DNA of 64,000 nt from Flaveria trinervia (Eukaryota > Streptophyta > Magnoliopsida > Asterales > Asteraceae), in contig CM046451.1 of NCBI GenBank assembly GCA_025506515.1, forward strand, positions 43,357,701-43,421,700, read 5' to 3'. Under the pieces are notes generated by a model that saw nothing but the letters and a program-made list of their open reading frames with translations, searched no databases and was not told where the DNA came from. A program made the position numbers and the translations under genes. Shown one piece after another: positions 1 to 11,356 of this stretch; the stretch's first letter is position 1; the number at the start of each line of letters is the position of its first letter.

Positions 1-163
1 CATTCCCCAAAATTCTGCCATGTGGTTGGAGTAAACAGTGGGGTTAACGGTAAGAGCAGTGTAGTAAGGTGATTGGGTGATAAAGGAGATGATTTCAGAG
101 AAGTCGGCATCTCTTGAAGAATCAAGAAGTGAGACTTGGTTGTGCTGAGGTTAAGTGCCATTG
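1..163 (-). pseudogene. Start of aORF downstream of pol in C0 (partial)
   Basis: Read on the minus strand from an ATG at 163-161. After an apparent one-base frameshift near codon 4, a reading frame runs off the window with motifs FITQSPYYTALTVNP and HMAEFWG. These align with the N-termini of the aORFs of F (QSQYNTAFLLNP, LQQFW) and D (RRSRIYRAIS). The position, about 640 bp after the RNase H stop, matches F. The function is unknown. The first ~54 codons show no membrane segment or signal peptide. The assignment rests on the alignment to the other two copies. Confidence 0.6.
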
Positions 164-798
164 GAGAAAGGTGAATATGGATGATTTTGAGCTTGGGTAA
201 AGTTGGAGAGGAGAGAAATTTCTAGGCCAGTAAAAATTGCAAGTAAGAAGATGAAATTGAATAGTATTAAAAGAGGGTGGGAAGGCTGTAATGGGGGTTA
301 GGATTAGGTGATGTGATGGTTTAGTGGATGAATTGATAGTGGCGGTAAGGTAAAATCAGTTAAATAATCTGACATCATTAACAAAGTCTTTGCTTTTTAC
401 AAGGTGGGGCCAAAGAGATTTACGTTACACAGTAGAATCTTTCTTCCGAATGCAAAACATTTCCGAAGGTAATTTGTCTTCCGAAGGAAATTCTTACTTC
501 CGAAGCAAAAACTTTGCTTTCAAAGGTTAGTATTGCTTTCCGAATGGAGAGTTTGTAAGCCTCGGAAGTAGATCTGATATGTAATCAATCGCTTCTTCCG
601 ATTCCAAAAGCTCTTCCGAGAAGAAAAATTATCCTTTGAGAAATTATGCTTCGGAAGATATAAAAATAACTTCCGAGGATTAATTTCTCTTCGGAAGAAA
701 TTTACACTTATAAAATTTTCAGAAAGATCTTTTGTAACAGGGCTTAACTTGTATTGACAGAAGACATTACATATTAAAAGGTTTTCAAAACAGGTTAT
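164..798 (-). repeat. Spacer between RNase H and aORF of C0 with a TTCCGAAG word array
   Basis: This is a non-coding stretch. From about 439 to 692 it holds roughly ten copies of the near-palindromic word CTTCCGAAG or its complement CTTCGGAAG (for example near 441, 461, 477, 498, 596, 613, 649, 675 and 690), some with one mismatch, at irregular spacing of 15-40 bp. Positions 164-438 show no gene or clear repeat. The same word recurs in the LTR and in the gag-protease linker of this element, and in C3 and H. Confidence 0.7.
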
Positions 799-1620
799 CT
801 AATCAATGTTTATCATCCCAATAGCTGTTATGAGATACTTAAATCTTTGCTCATCAAAAGCTTTGGTGAACAAATCAGCATATTGTTCATTTGAGTCTAC
901 TTTGATTAGTTTAATCAGATTTTTCTCATGAATATCTCTAATGAAATGGTACCTGATGTCAATATGCTTTGTCTTGGAGTGCTTCACCGGATTTTCAGTA
1001 ATGGAGATAGCACTGTTATTGTCGATATGGATAGGAGTACTGATAAAGTTGAATCCATAGTCTAACATCTGATTCTGAATCCATATCAGTTGAGCACAGC
1101 AGCTAGTAGCAGCAATGTATTCAGCTTCAGCAGTTGATGTAGAGACACAGGATTGTTTCTTGCATTGCCATGAGATGATCCTTCCACCAAGAAATTGACA
1201 TCCTCCTGATGTTGATTTCTTGTCAATATTGCAGCCACCATAGTCACTGTCAGAGTATCCTAAGAGATTAAAATCCTTGTTTCTGGGATACCAGAGACCT
1301 AGTTTAGGTGCTCCTTTAAGGTATCTGAGGATTCTCTTAACAACAGCTAAGTGAGACACCTTTGGAGCAGCCTGATATCTTGCACAAATGCAAGTAGCAA
1401 ACATGATATCAGGTCTACTGGCAGTAAGATACATCAGAGAACCAATACTTTCCCTATACTGATGATGATCAGTATCCTCTCCCTCAAGGTCAGGACAAAG
1501 ATTATGGTTTCTGTGTATGGGTGTCTTGGCAGGCTTGCAATCCTTCATTTCAAATCTTTTTAAGATGTCAGAGACATACTTAGATTGATTAATGAAGAAC
1601 CCTTCCTTCATTTGCTTCAC
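799..1620 (-). CDS. Copia RNase H region of C0
   Basis: A 273-codon open frame gives the end of RT and the RNase H domain of a Copia polyprotein. RNase H cuts the RNA of the RNA-DNA hybrid during reverse transcription in the particle. Visible landmarks are SRPDIMFATC, LRYLKGAPKLGLWY, the first catalytic block YSDSDYGGC, the TSTAEAEYIA block and HIDIRYHFIRD near the C-terminus, ending at KAFDEQRF. The first ATG is internal; the true polyprotein enters from RT at higher coordinates through a frameshift near 1620. The length is normal for this region and the key acidic residues remain. Confidence 0.85.
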   Translation of the reverse strand: MKQMKEGFFINQSKYVSDILKRFEMKDCKPAKTPIHRNHNLCPDLEGEDTDHHQYRESIGSLMYLTASRPDIMFATCICARYQAAPKVSHLAVVKRILRYLKGAPKLGLWYPRNKDFNLLGYSDSDYGGCNIDKKSTSGGCQFLGGRIISWQCKKQSCVSTSTAEAEYIAATSCCAQLIWIQNQMLDYGFNFISTPIHIDNNSAISITENPVKHSKTKHIDIRYHFIRDIHEKNLIKLIKVDSNEQYADLFTKAFDEQRFKYLITAIGMINID

Positions 1621-2089
1621 CTGAATTCCAAGGAAAAGTCCATTTTTTCCGTGGAACTCATCTCAAACTTTTTCTTCATAATGCTCTCAAAGTCCTTACA
1701 CATTTGGTCATTCGAAGAACCAAATATGATGTCATCAACATAGACTTGAACGAGCAAGATGTCCTTTCCAGACTTTCTAATAAAGAGAGTCTTGTCAATG
1801 GTACCTCTAGTGTAGCCATTCTTCAGAAGAAACTAAGACAGAGTCTCATACCACAGCATAGGTGCTTGGTGTAGTCCATATAGAGCTTTATCCAATTTGC
1901 ACACATAGTTGGGGTGATGTGAGTGTTCAAATCCTAGAGCTTGGCATACATAGACGTCCCTATCAATATCCCCATATAGAAAGCCACACTTGACATCAAG
2001 TTGATAGACAATGAAGTCCTTGGATGCAGCATAAGCAAGGAAGATCCTAACTGCCTCAAGTCTTGCAACTGGTGCAAAGACATCAGTAT
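1621..2089 (-). pseudogene. Copia reverse transcriptase, palm and fingers part, of C0
   Basis: Minus-strand continuation of the RT that begins at 16551-17366. It holds DVFAPVARLEAVRIFLAYA, VYQLDVKCGFLYGDI and KALYGLHQAP (1833-2089), then an in-frame stop at about 1833. Further on (about 1726-1760) the catalytic motif YVDDIIFGSS is intact. A frameshift near 1625 separates it from the RNase H frame. The upper end is the AGTAT target duplication of C1. With C1 removed, the frame reads GIDYT directly into DVFAP. One stop and one frameshift make this segment defective although the active-site residues are kept. Confidence 0.85.
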
Positions 2090-3017
2090 TGTAGGATTCT
2101 ATATGCCCAAGACACATAGAATATTGATGTAGTTAGTACGTTATGATCCAATTCGGGTTATACCCAATAACAAGCTTTGCAAACACAAACAATTATTTAA
2201 TTGATGATATGATCATGCAATTAAATAATCGCACCAAATTTAGAAAATAGATTTTCTAAACAATTGCATTTGTTGTGGAACAAATTATAAGGATAATTTG
2301 TTGATGAATTTTATTATTTGTATTGTTATTTAAATAGGTTTAAGTAACATTAAATAATAAAACAAGAGAGTCATTTTAAATTAAAAGAGGTTTAATTTAA
2401 GTGATGTACATGACTTCCTAATGTGTGATTTTATTAAAAGTTTGGGAGGGAAAACCCTTCTAGAAGGCTGAAAATCTACCTCCCTATGGTCCAATAGGAT
2501 TATTTTCTTTGCCTTGAAAACTCACATTAGAAAGGTGTGCAAGTCTCCATACATGTATTCATCATTTTACACATAAAAGCAATCTCTTTTCTCCCCAAAA
2601 AGGTCTCGGCTAGAAGCAGCAGACTTTGAGGGTCTTAGAAGTTTTTTTTTGGTGTTCTTCTCCCTAGCAAGAAGGTGTTTGCTATAAGGCGTTGGGTATA
2701 CGAGCTTGAGAGGACCTCTTGTTGGTGCCTTGGTCGTTTTCTTGGAGCAAATCTTCATCCATTTTGACTCTTTTGCTGTTGAAAGGTAGTTTATGGCAGC
2801 CTCATTATGGCTGTCCATAATGCTTGACTTTGTGTTTTTATAGCTAGTCTTATTCACATATAAAAGGTCCTTTGTTCTTGGGTTTGTTTGTGTCTTTAAA
2901 ATATCAAGATGGAACCCGAAATTTCAGTTTACAAACTATGTTATAAAGCTTATTTCCGCTGCATTTTTACAAAGTTTAAATGGTTAAACTATGTATCTTG
3001 TTCTAACAAACCCTACA
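2090..3017 (+). repeat. 5' LTR of C1
   Basis: A 928-bp LTR that starts TGTAGGATTC and ends AACAAACCCTACA. It matches 7531-7937 joined to 16033-16550 (925 bp) with scattered substitutions and small indels. The next bases, TTAGCATCTAGAGCC, look like a decayed initiator-Met primer-binding site. The open frames within it (for example 2567-2857 on the minus strand) are not genes. Confidence 0.92.
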
Positions 3018-3781
3018 TTAGCATCTAGAGCCAGTTATGTGGATAGCTAGCTTGTTTTGTCCTTGTAATATTTCGTTTTATGGGACTTTGAAACCCATTT
3101 TAGGGGCTGCTATATTCATGTATTATGAAACCCCAAACTTTCAAAGTTATATCACACATGTTTGTGATTAAACTTTGAAAGATATGTATGTTGTACTGTT
3201 TATTTGTTTGGACAAGATAAAACCCGAAATTTCAGTTTATGTTGGCTGAAATTTCGTGGGTTTTAGGTGGGGATTCATTGTTGATTTGGATGATATGATC
3301 ATTGTTCATTATGGTGCATAACCTAGCCCTTGACCTTGTGTCATTTGGATGTTTGTAATGGTTGTATTTATTTATTCAATTGGGTTTTATAATTTTTATT
3401 TGTGCTTGGTTTAAAGTGTAATTTATTTATTATTGGGCTGTAATAAATAGATTAGGTACTTTTCATTTTACTAGAAATCTTGTATTAGGATATAATATCT
3501 TGTAATATGAAGATGTACGCGTTAGAAGCACAAAGGAAAGACACATGAAACATGGATCATTTGGATGCGGTTTCAAGTGGGAGGTTCATGGAAGCCTTTT
3601 TGTGTTATGTTTTGTCCCTTAGGAATGTCCTATGGACCACACTTGTGATGGCAAACAAGTGTGGCCACTTTAGATGCTATGGTTATGCACTATTATTTGG
3701 TTGATTCTTGGTATTGTGGTTGATTACTTATATATGATGCTTGCTTAACAATCTTTTCAATGATCATAACAAACTATCTAA
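3018..3781 (+). other. 5' leader of C1, with gag deleted
   Basis: No open frame of interest. The segment matches the leader of C2 read in reverse (about 15076 down to 14420), including a phrase around 3630-3665 in which ACAAGTGTGG and its inverse ACACTTGTG lie close together. It then jumps directly to protease/integrase sequence at 3782. About 1.8 kb present in C2 (leader end, gag, zinc knuckle and protease start) is therefore absent. This is a gag-minus deletion derivative. Confidence 0.75.
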
Positions 3782-4803
3782 ATGGGTAATGGGGCTAAAG
3801 TTCAAGTTGAAGCCCATGGTAACTACATCTTGAAACTTCCAAATGGTTTGGAAGTAATTTTGTACAATGTTTTGTATGCTCCTAGTTTGACTAGGAACAT
3901 TATTTTCGTAGCCCTATTAAAACATTTTGGATATGTATTATCATTTATTGGAAATGAAATCCATGTTACTTTGAATGACATGTCTTACTTTAAAGCTATT
4001 CCCATCAATGGTATCTATGAATTGGTTCGTGAAAATACATTGAATGATAGCTTATTGTACCAAACTAGTACCAAGAAACTCAAATGGGATTTGAGTAACA
4101 CTTATCTTTGGCATTGCCGTCTTGGTCATATAAACAAGAAAAGAATACAAACACTACAAAAGAATGGTCTTTTAAAAACAAATGAATGTGATTCATTTGA
4201 TGTATGTGAGTCTTGTTTACAAGGAAAAATGACCAAGGCACCTTTTAGTGGCAAAGCCGAAAGGGCAAAGGATTATTAGGTATCATACATTCAGATGTAT
4301 GTGGTCCTTTTAAACCTATGACAAGGTACAATGAAAGATACTTCCTTACCTTTACTGACGACTATAGTCGATATGGGTATGTGTACTTGTTAAGACACAA
4401 AGATGAAGCTTTTGAAATGTTCAAGATCTTTCAAAATGAAGTACAAAATCAACTCAATAAGTCAATTAAAATTCTCCGCACCGATAGAGGAGGTGAATAC
4501 CTGAATGATGCTTTTAGGGACCATTTTAGAAGTTGTGGGATTGTCTCACAACTATCTCCACCGGGAACACCACAACATAATGGCGTGTCCGAGCGGAGAA
4601 ATCGAACTCTATTGGATATGGTTCGATCTATGATGGCTAGAAGCTCATTACCTCTATCATTTTGGGGTTTTTCTCTGCTCCCTGCGGCCCGTATTTTGAA
4701 TATGGCCCTAACCAAGAAAGTGGAAAGGACACCTTATGAAATATGGCATGGAAGGGTTCCATCATTTTGGTATTTGAGGGTGTGGGGTGTGAAGCTAATG
4801 TGA
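3782..4803 (+). pseudogene. Copia integrase of C1 (frameshifted)
   Basis: Two frames, 3782-4279 and 4318-4803, make up the integrase, which inserts the cDNA into the genome. The first holds the HHCC zinc-binding part (LWHCRLGHINKKR ... CESCLQGK). A one-base loss near 4272 (compare C2) ends it. The second holds the core with the second acidic residue in RTDRGGEYLND and the glutamate in HNGVSERRNR. A second shift near 4790 moves the frame again, into the ORF that starts at 4743. The start at 3782 is only the first Met after the gag deletion. Confidence 0.85.
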
Positions 4804-6735
4804 AGACTCCCACCTCGAACAAGTTAGAAAGCCGTTCCACTAAGTGTATCTTTATTGGATATCCAAGAGATTCTATGGGATATTATTTCTATGATCCAAT
4901 ACAACAAAAGGAGTTTGTTGCCAAAAAGGGTGAGTTCTTGGAAACCAAGTTCCTTATGGAAGGAACTAGTAGTAGAACTGTGGATCTTGAAAAGGATCAA
5001 GAACCGCAACCCGATACACGTTTGGTTAACACTAGCACTCAACATGAGGATGTTGAAAGTGATAAAATAGTTGATCAATACACAGAAAACGTTCACAGAT
5101 CTGGTAGAACTAGTAATCCACCTGAAAGATATGGATTTTTCACTGATGGATGCTATGTGATAGATTTTGATGAACCAATCACATACCATGATGCGTTTTC
5201 CAATTCGGATTGTGACAAATGGCTTGAACCCATGAACGTTGAGATGCAATCCATGTATGACAATCAAGTATGGGACTTGGTTATACCACCTCTTAACTCC
5301 AATGTAATTGGAAGTAAGTTGGTTTTCAAAAGGAAAACCAATATGCATGGAAACTTGGATACTTATAAAGCAAGACTTGTAGCAAAGGGTTTCGCTCAAA
5401 CTCAAGGGGTTGACTATGATGAAACTTTCTCACCTGTTGCGATGCTAAAATCTATTAGGATATTGTTTGCCATAGCTACTCATTATGATTATGAGATTTG
5501 GAAAATGGATGTCAAAACGGCTTTCCTAAATGGATATCTTGAGGAAGATGTTTATATGGTTCAGCCTGAAGGTTTTGTCGATCCAAAACATCCTAACAAA
5601 GTATGCAAGTTAAAAAAATCAATCTATGGATTGAAACAAGCATCGAGAAGTTGGAATCACCGTTTTGATGAAGAAGTAATTAAATTTGGATTCATCAAGA
5701 ACGTTGATGAAGCTTGTGTATATAAGAAAGCTAGTGGGAGCATCATCACTTTCCTAGTATTGTATTTTGATGACATACTACTATTCGGAAATGACATTCC
5801 AACCTTGGAAGGTGTAAAAACCTGGCTTGGAAGTTGTTTTTCCATCAAGGATCTTGGTGAAGCCGCCTATATTCTGGGAATAAAGATCTATAGGGATAGA
5901 TCAAGGCGGTTGATTGGTTTAAATCAATGTGCATAGATTGATAAGATCTTGAAAAGGTTCAAGATGGATAACTCTAAGAAAGGTACGGTACCTATTCAAA
6001 GAGGAACGATATTGAGTACGACTCAATGTCCAAGCTCAAAGGATAAGCAAGATAAAATGAAAGGAATCCCATACACATCTGCTATTGGATCCATCATGTA
6101 TGCAATGATATGCCCTCGGCCGGACGTTTCATGCGCCTTAAGCATGACAAGCCGATACAAGCAAAATCCTAGAAGCAGTCATTGGATGGCTGTTAAGAAC
6201 ATACTTAAGTACCTAAGGAGAACTAAAGGTATGTTTTTAATCTATGGATCTGGTGATGAGGAACTGGTTGTAAAAGGTTGCACAGATGCGAGTTTTCAAA
6301 CCGATCGTGATGATTCACGAACACAATCGGGATAAATTTTCATTCTAAATGGAGGAGCTATCTCTTGGAAGAGCTCTAAACAAGATGTGGTGGCTTTATC
6401 AACTACAGAATCTGAATACATCGCCGCCTCATTGGCAGCTCAAGAAGCTGCATGGTTGAAGAAATTCATTGTCGATCTAGCGGTTGTCCCTTCCATTCAG
6501 GACCCCCTAGAGATCTTTTGTGATAATGAGGGTGTGATTGCTCAAATCAAGGAACCTCGTGCTCATTAAAAGACTAGGCACATTGAGCGGAGATTCAACT
6601 ACATACGAGATGAAGTTGAGAAAAGAAAGATATGTATTCGCAAAGTTCACACAGATCAAAATATTGCGGATCCTCTTACGGAGCTCCTAGAAAAGGCAAA
6701 GCATGAAGGTCATACCTGTGCCATGGGACTTTGAT
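4743..6735 (+). pseudogene. Copia reverse transcriptase and RNase H of C1
   Basis: One long frame begins with the integrase C-terminus, then the integrase-RT linker, RT (ARLVAKGFAQTQGVDYDETF, WKMDVKTAFLNGYLEEDV, KSIYGLKQASRSWN) and RNase H. It is broken by three in-frame stops at about 5936 (Tyr codon to TAG), 6335 (Tyr to TAA) and 6569 (TAA). The frame is kept across all three. The catalytic motif reads YFDD instead of YVDD. RNase H shows SRYKQNPRSSHWMAVKNILK, CTDASFQ and STTESEYIAASLA. The frame ends at CAMGL and a TGA near 6735. The stops make the product dead, but the region is otherwise collinear with C2. Confidence 0.87.
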
Positions 6736-7530
6736 ATTCTAGTGATTAGATTTGATCTGTGATTTCACATTTGGATATTTGGAACTCCCTTACTACTTGA
6801 ATAAAATTATTTGGTTATAATATTTCAATAAATGTTCCAATTTATCATGTTTAATCCATGGGTAAATTGTTTACTCTAAATGTCCATAGTCGTTCATACT
6901 TGTGGGAACAAGTATGAGGGTAAGATTATTATGAATTTGGATTGGTGGATATTCATAAGGAATGAATATAGAGCAAATGGTTGCTGCCAAAGTTCATATA
7001 TATTTGTGGCATACAAATATTGGACTGACCTGCGTCTCAAATTTTACTACATGTAATCTTCTAGATTGATCATAAGTAAATTTGAGTAAAGGCGAATATC
7101 ATTTGGTATCCTCAGACCTGAGATACATATTGAGTTTTGATATTCACCAAGTGTTATACCTTGAGCTAGTTCTTCACTGCCCTGAAATAATGGACAGTAC
7201 GTAAGGCTATGTTCAAGCGTAACACGAGGTGTTTATGAGAAACGTATGTAGTCAAGATGGAATTTTTTCCTCTTATTCGTTGAGAGTTAGATGTCTAAGG
7301 TCTGATAAGTTAAATCAACAAGGAATGATCATTCTATGTCCTTGGATTTAACATGACATCTGCAGCAAAAGGATAGATGATTAATTCACCTAAATCATTT
7401 CAATTAGGATACTGAATGGGATTATGTTATTGAATGGGTATAAGTCATGCGTCTTAAGGATAGTAAACCGTTGTTAGCCGGTATTTACTGCTTGCATCAA
7501 TTTTCTATGAATCTTGTGCAAGTGGGAGAT
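6736..7530 (+). other. 3' untranslated part and polypurine tract of C1
   Basis: Non-coding tail between pol and the 3' LTR, matched in reverse by 8894-9680 of C2. It ends in the polypurine tract AAGTGGGAGAT at 7520-7530, the plus-strand primer site next to the LTR. No gene is seen. Confidence 0.8.
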
Positions 7531-7937
7531 TGTAGGATTCTATATGCCCAAGACACATAGAATATTGATGCGGTTAGTACGTTATGATCCAAGTCGGGTT
7601 ATACCCAATAACAAGCTTTGCAAACACAAACAATTATTTAATTGATGATATGATCATGCAATTAAATAATCGCACCAAATTTAGAAAATAGGTTTTCTAA
7701 ACAATTGCATTTGTTGTGGAACAAATTATAAGGATAATTTGTTGATGAATTTTATTATTTGTATTGTTATTTAAATAGGTTTAAGTAACATTAAATAATA
7801 AAACAAGAGAGTCATTTAAATTAAAAGAGGTTTAATTTAAATGATGTACATGACTTCCTAATGTGTGATTTTATTAAAAGTTTGGGAGGGAAAACCCTTC
7901 TAGAAGGCTGAAAATCTACCACCCTATGGTCCAATAG
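7531..7937 (+). repeat. 3' LTR of C1, first part
   Basis: Starts TGTAGGATTC like the 5' LTR and stops at CCAATAG, where C2 enters. AATAG (7933-7937) is the left target duplication. The LTR resumes at 16033. Confidence 0.92.
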
Positions 7938-8893
7938 TGTTGGGTTTGCAAGAACATAAAACTAAGTTTAACCCATTAAAGTTACTGAAAACGCAGCGGA
8001 ATATCAACATATTATTGACTTACTTATAAGCTGAAAAATATGTTCATTAGGTGACCATTTGAATGTATAAAGCAAACCCAAAACAAAGGATCTTAAATAT
8101 GTGAATGAACAAGCTAAGAACATATGTTAAACAACATAAAATCACAGCTACATGAAGCTGTGATTAACTACCTTTCTGCTGCTGAAAAGTCGACTAAGGT
8201 AGAGAGATAAGTTGCTAAAGCTTCGGCCAAGGCTCCAAGGAAGGATCCCTCAAGCTAGTATACCCCAAGCACTATCACAAAACACCTTAGATGCTAGGAT
8301 TGAACACCAAAACGAAGGGAAACTCTTCTGGAATAACTTTCAGCCGAGTTCTCCTCTATCAAGAACAAGAAAACCTCTTTTGTTCTATTGCATGTGTGAG
8401 AGAGAAAGAAGAGATGGAGTGAATGTATGTCTAAAGAGTGTATGTTTTGAAGGATATCAACAAAACCAAGAGAGAGACCACCTCCAAGGGCGGCCGAATC
8501 TCATTTGTAAAATTGTGATTTCCCCCCTAAAAGTTAAATGACTTATTAACACATTAATAAGTCATTTCCTTTTAAAAGTTGTTCATCCAATAAACGTTTT
8601 ATTAGAATAACACATACACATTCACTAATTATTTGATGTTATTTAAATAAATTAAATAACATTACAAATAATATCTATAAACAAAATATCCATATAAATT
8701 TTTCAATCTCATATGCAACTTATTTAGAAAACCCATTTTCTAAATTTGGTGTTATTATTTAATTGCATGATCATATCATCAATTGAATAATTGTCGGTGA
8801 TTGCAAAGCTTGTTATTGGGTATAACCCGACTTGGATCAGGACATACTAACCGCATCAATGTTCTATGTGTCTTGGGCATATAGAATCTAACA
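7938..8893 (-). repeat. 3' LTR of C2 (left copy)
   Basis: A 956-bp LTR bounded by TGTTGGG and TCTAACA and followed by the reversed polypurine tract. It is almost identical to 15077-16027. The plus-strand frame at 8212-8541 has a twin in the other LTR and is not a gene. Confidence 0.92.
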
Positions 8894-9693
8894 ATCTCCC
8901 ACTTGCCCAAGACTCATAGAAGATTGATGCAAGCAGTAAATACCGCCTAACAACGGTTTACTACCCTTAATACGCATGACTTATAGCCATTCAATAACAT
9001 CATCTTATTCAAGTATCTACTTGAAATGATTTAGGTGAATCAATCATCTATCCTTTTGTTACAGATGTCATATTAAATCCAAGAACATAGAGTGATCATT
9101 CCTTGTTGATTTAACTTATCAGGCCTTAGACATCTAACTCTCAACTAATAAGAGGAACAAATTCCATCTTGACCACATACGTTTCTCACAAACACCTCTT
9201 GTCATACCTGAACATACCCTTATGTGTTGTCCACTATTTCAGGACAGTGAAGAATTAGCTCAAGGTATAATACTTGGTGAATATCAAAACCCAATTTGTA
9301 TCTCAGGTCGGAGGATACCAAATGATATTCGCCTTTACTCAAAATTACTTATGATCAATCAATAAGATTCCATGTAGTAAAGTTTGAGTTGCGGGTTAGT
9401 CCAATATTTGTATCCCACAAATATCTATGAACCTTGGTAGCAACCCATTGCTCTATATTCATCCTTATGAATATCAACCAATCCAAGTTCATAATAATCT
9501 TACCCTCACACTTGTTCCCACAAGTATGAACGACTACGGACATTTAGAGTAAACAGTTTACTCATGGATTAAACATGCTAAATTGGAACATTAATTGAAA
9601 CATTATAACCAAATAATTTTATTCAAATAATAGAGAGTTCCACATATCCAAATACAAAATTACAGATCAAATACAATCACTAGAATATCGAAG
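8894..9693 (-). other. 3' untranslated part of C2
   Basis: Non-coding, collinear with 6736-7530 of C1 in reverse. It starts with the polypurine tract at 8894-8906. No gene is seen. Confidence 0.75.
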
Positions 9694-10439
9694 TCCCATG
9701 GCACAAGTATGACCTTCATGCTTTGCCTTTTCAAGGAGCTTCGTGAGAGGATCCGCAATGTTCTGATCCGTGTGAACTTTGCGAATACATATCTTTCCTT
9801 TTCAACTTCATCTCGTATGTAGTTGAATCTCCGCTCAATGTGCCTTGTCTTTTGATGAGCATGAGGTTCCTTGATTTGAGCTATCGCACCTCGTTATCAC
9901 AAAAGATCTCTAGGGGGTCCTCAATGGAAGGGACAAACCCCAGATCGGCAATGAATTTCTCAACCATGCAGCTTCTTGACCTGCCAATGAGGCGGCGACG
10001 TATTCTGATTCTGTAGTTAATAGAGCCACCACATCCTGTTTGGAGCTTTTCCAAGAGACCGCTTCTCCATTCAGAATGAAAATATATCCCGATTGTGACC
10101 GAGAATCATCACGATCAGTTTGGAAACTCGCATCCGTGTAACCCTTTACAACGAGTTCCTCATCACCAGATCCATAGATTAGGAACATATCTCTTGTCCT
10201 CCTTAGGTACTTAAGTATGTTCTTAACAGCCATCCAATGACTGTTTCTAGGATTTTGCTGGTAACGATTGTCATGCTTAAGGCGCATGACACGTCCGGTC
10301 GAGTGTATATCATTGCATACATGATGGATCCAATAGCAGATGCGTATGGATTGCCTTCATTTTATCTTGCTCATCCTTTGAGCTAGGACATTGAGTCGTA
10401 CTCAATATCGTTCCTCTTTGAATAGGTACAGTACCTTTC
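9694..10439 (-). pseudogene. Copia RNase H of C2
   Basis: The longest open part is 9910-10287, with NSHWMAVKNILKYLRRT, the acidic block GYTDASFQTDRD, GYIFILNGEAVSWKSSKQD and TTESEYVAASLAGQEAAWL. Frameshifts near 10280 and 9915 separate it from RT upstream and from its own C-terminus, which continues out of frame to about 9694. It matches RNase H of C1 and lacks C1's nonsense codon at the GYIF position. Not functional as it stands. Confidence 0.85.
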
Positions 10440-11356
10440 TTAGAGTTCTCCATCTTTTAACCTTTTCAAGATTTTATCAATATACGCACTTTGATTTAAA
10501 CCAATCAACTGCCTTGATCTATCCCTGTAGATCTTTATTCCAAGATTATAGGCAGCTTCACCAAGATCCTTGATGGAAAAACAACTTCCAAGCCAGGTTT
10601 TTACACCTTCCAGGGTTGGAATGTCATTTCCAAATAGTAGTATGTCATCAACACACAATACTAGGAAAGTTATTGTGCTCCCACTAGCCTTCTTATACAC
10701 ACAAGCCTCATCAGCGTTTTTGATGAAGCCAATTTCTTTACCTCCTCATCAAAACGATGATTCCAGCTTCTCGATGCTTGTTTCAATCCATAGATTTATT
10801 TCTCTAACTTGCATACTTTATTAGGATGTTTTGGATCGCAACAGATGATTCCAGCTTCTCGATGCTTGTTTCAATCCATAGATTGATAATCATAATGAGC
10901 AGCTATAGCAAACAATATCCTTATAGACTTTAGCATCGCAACAGGTGAGAAGGTTTCATCATAATCAACCCCTTGAGTTTGAGTGAAACCCTTTGCTACA
11001 AGTCTAGCTTTATAAGTATCCAAGTTTCCATGCATATCGGTTTTCTTCTTGAAAACCCACTTACTTCCAACTACCTTGGAATTAAGAGGTGGTACAACAA
11101 GTTCCCAAACTTGATTGTCATACATGGATTGCATCTCAACGTTCATGGCCTCAAGCCATTTGTCACAATCCAAATTGGACACTGCATCATTGTATGTGGT
11201 TGGTTCATCTGAATCTACCACATAGCATCCATCCATGAAAAATCTGTATCTTTCAGGTGGATTACTAGTTCTACCACTTCTACGAACTTTTTGTGTGTAT
11301 TGATCAACCATTTGATCATCTTCAACATCCTCATGTTGAGCGCTAGTTTCAACCAA
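10440..11356 (-). pseudogene. Copia reverse transcriptase of C2 (internal deletion and duplication)
   Basis: The frame 10871-11356 carries the integrase-RT linker and the RT start (SGRTSNPPERY, SKWVFKKKTDMHGNLDTYKA, GVDYDETFSPVAMLKSI). Just after AIAAHYDY the sequence jumps. About 45 codons present in C1 (WKMDVKTAFLNG onward) are gone, and a block of about 42 bp coding for YGLKQASRSWNH occurs twice (10756-10797 and 10842-10885). The second open part, 10440-10700, carries the catalytic motif as CVDDILLF, with Tyr to Cys. A key aspartate block is missing, so this RT cannot work. Confidence 0.87.

Noticed and set aside
430..700. Heat-shock elements as in heat-activated Copia elements
   Set aside because: The canonical form is TTCnnGAA with two bases between. 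The word TTCCGAA has only one, so it is not a standard heat-shock element.
8212..8541. 109-codon plus-strand ORF, repeated at 15347-15652
   Set aside because: Both copies lie in the two LTRs of C2. The duplication comes from the LTR pair, the two frames end differently, and no domain is visible.
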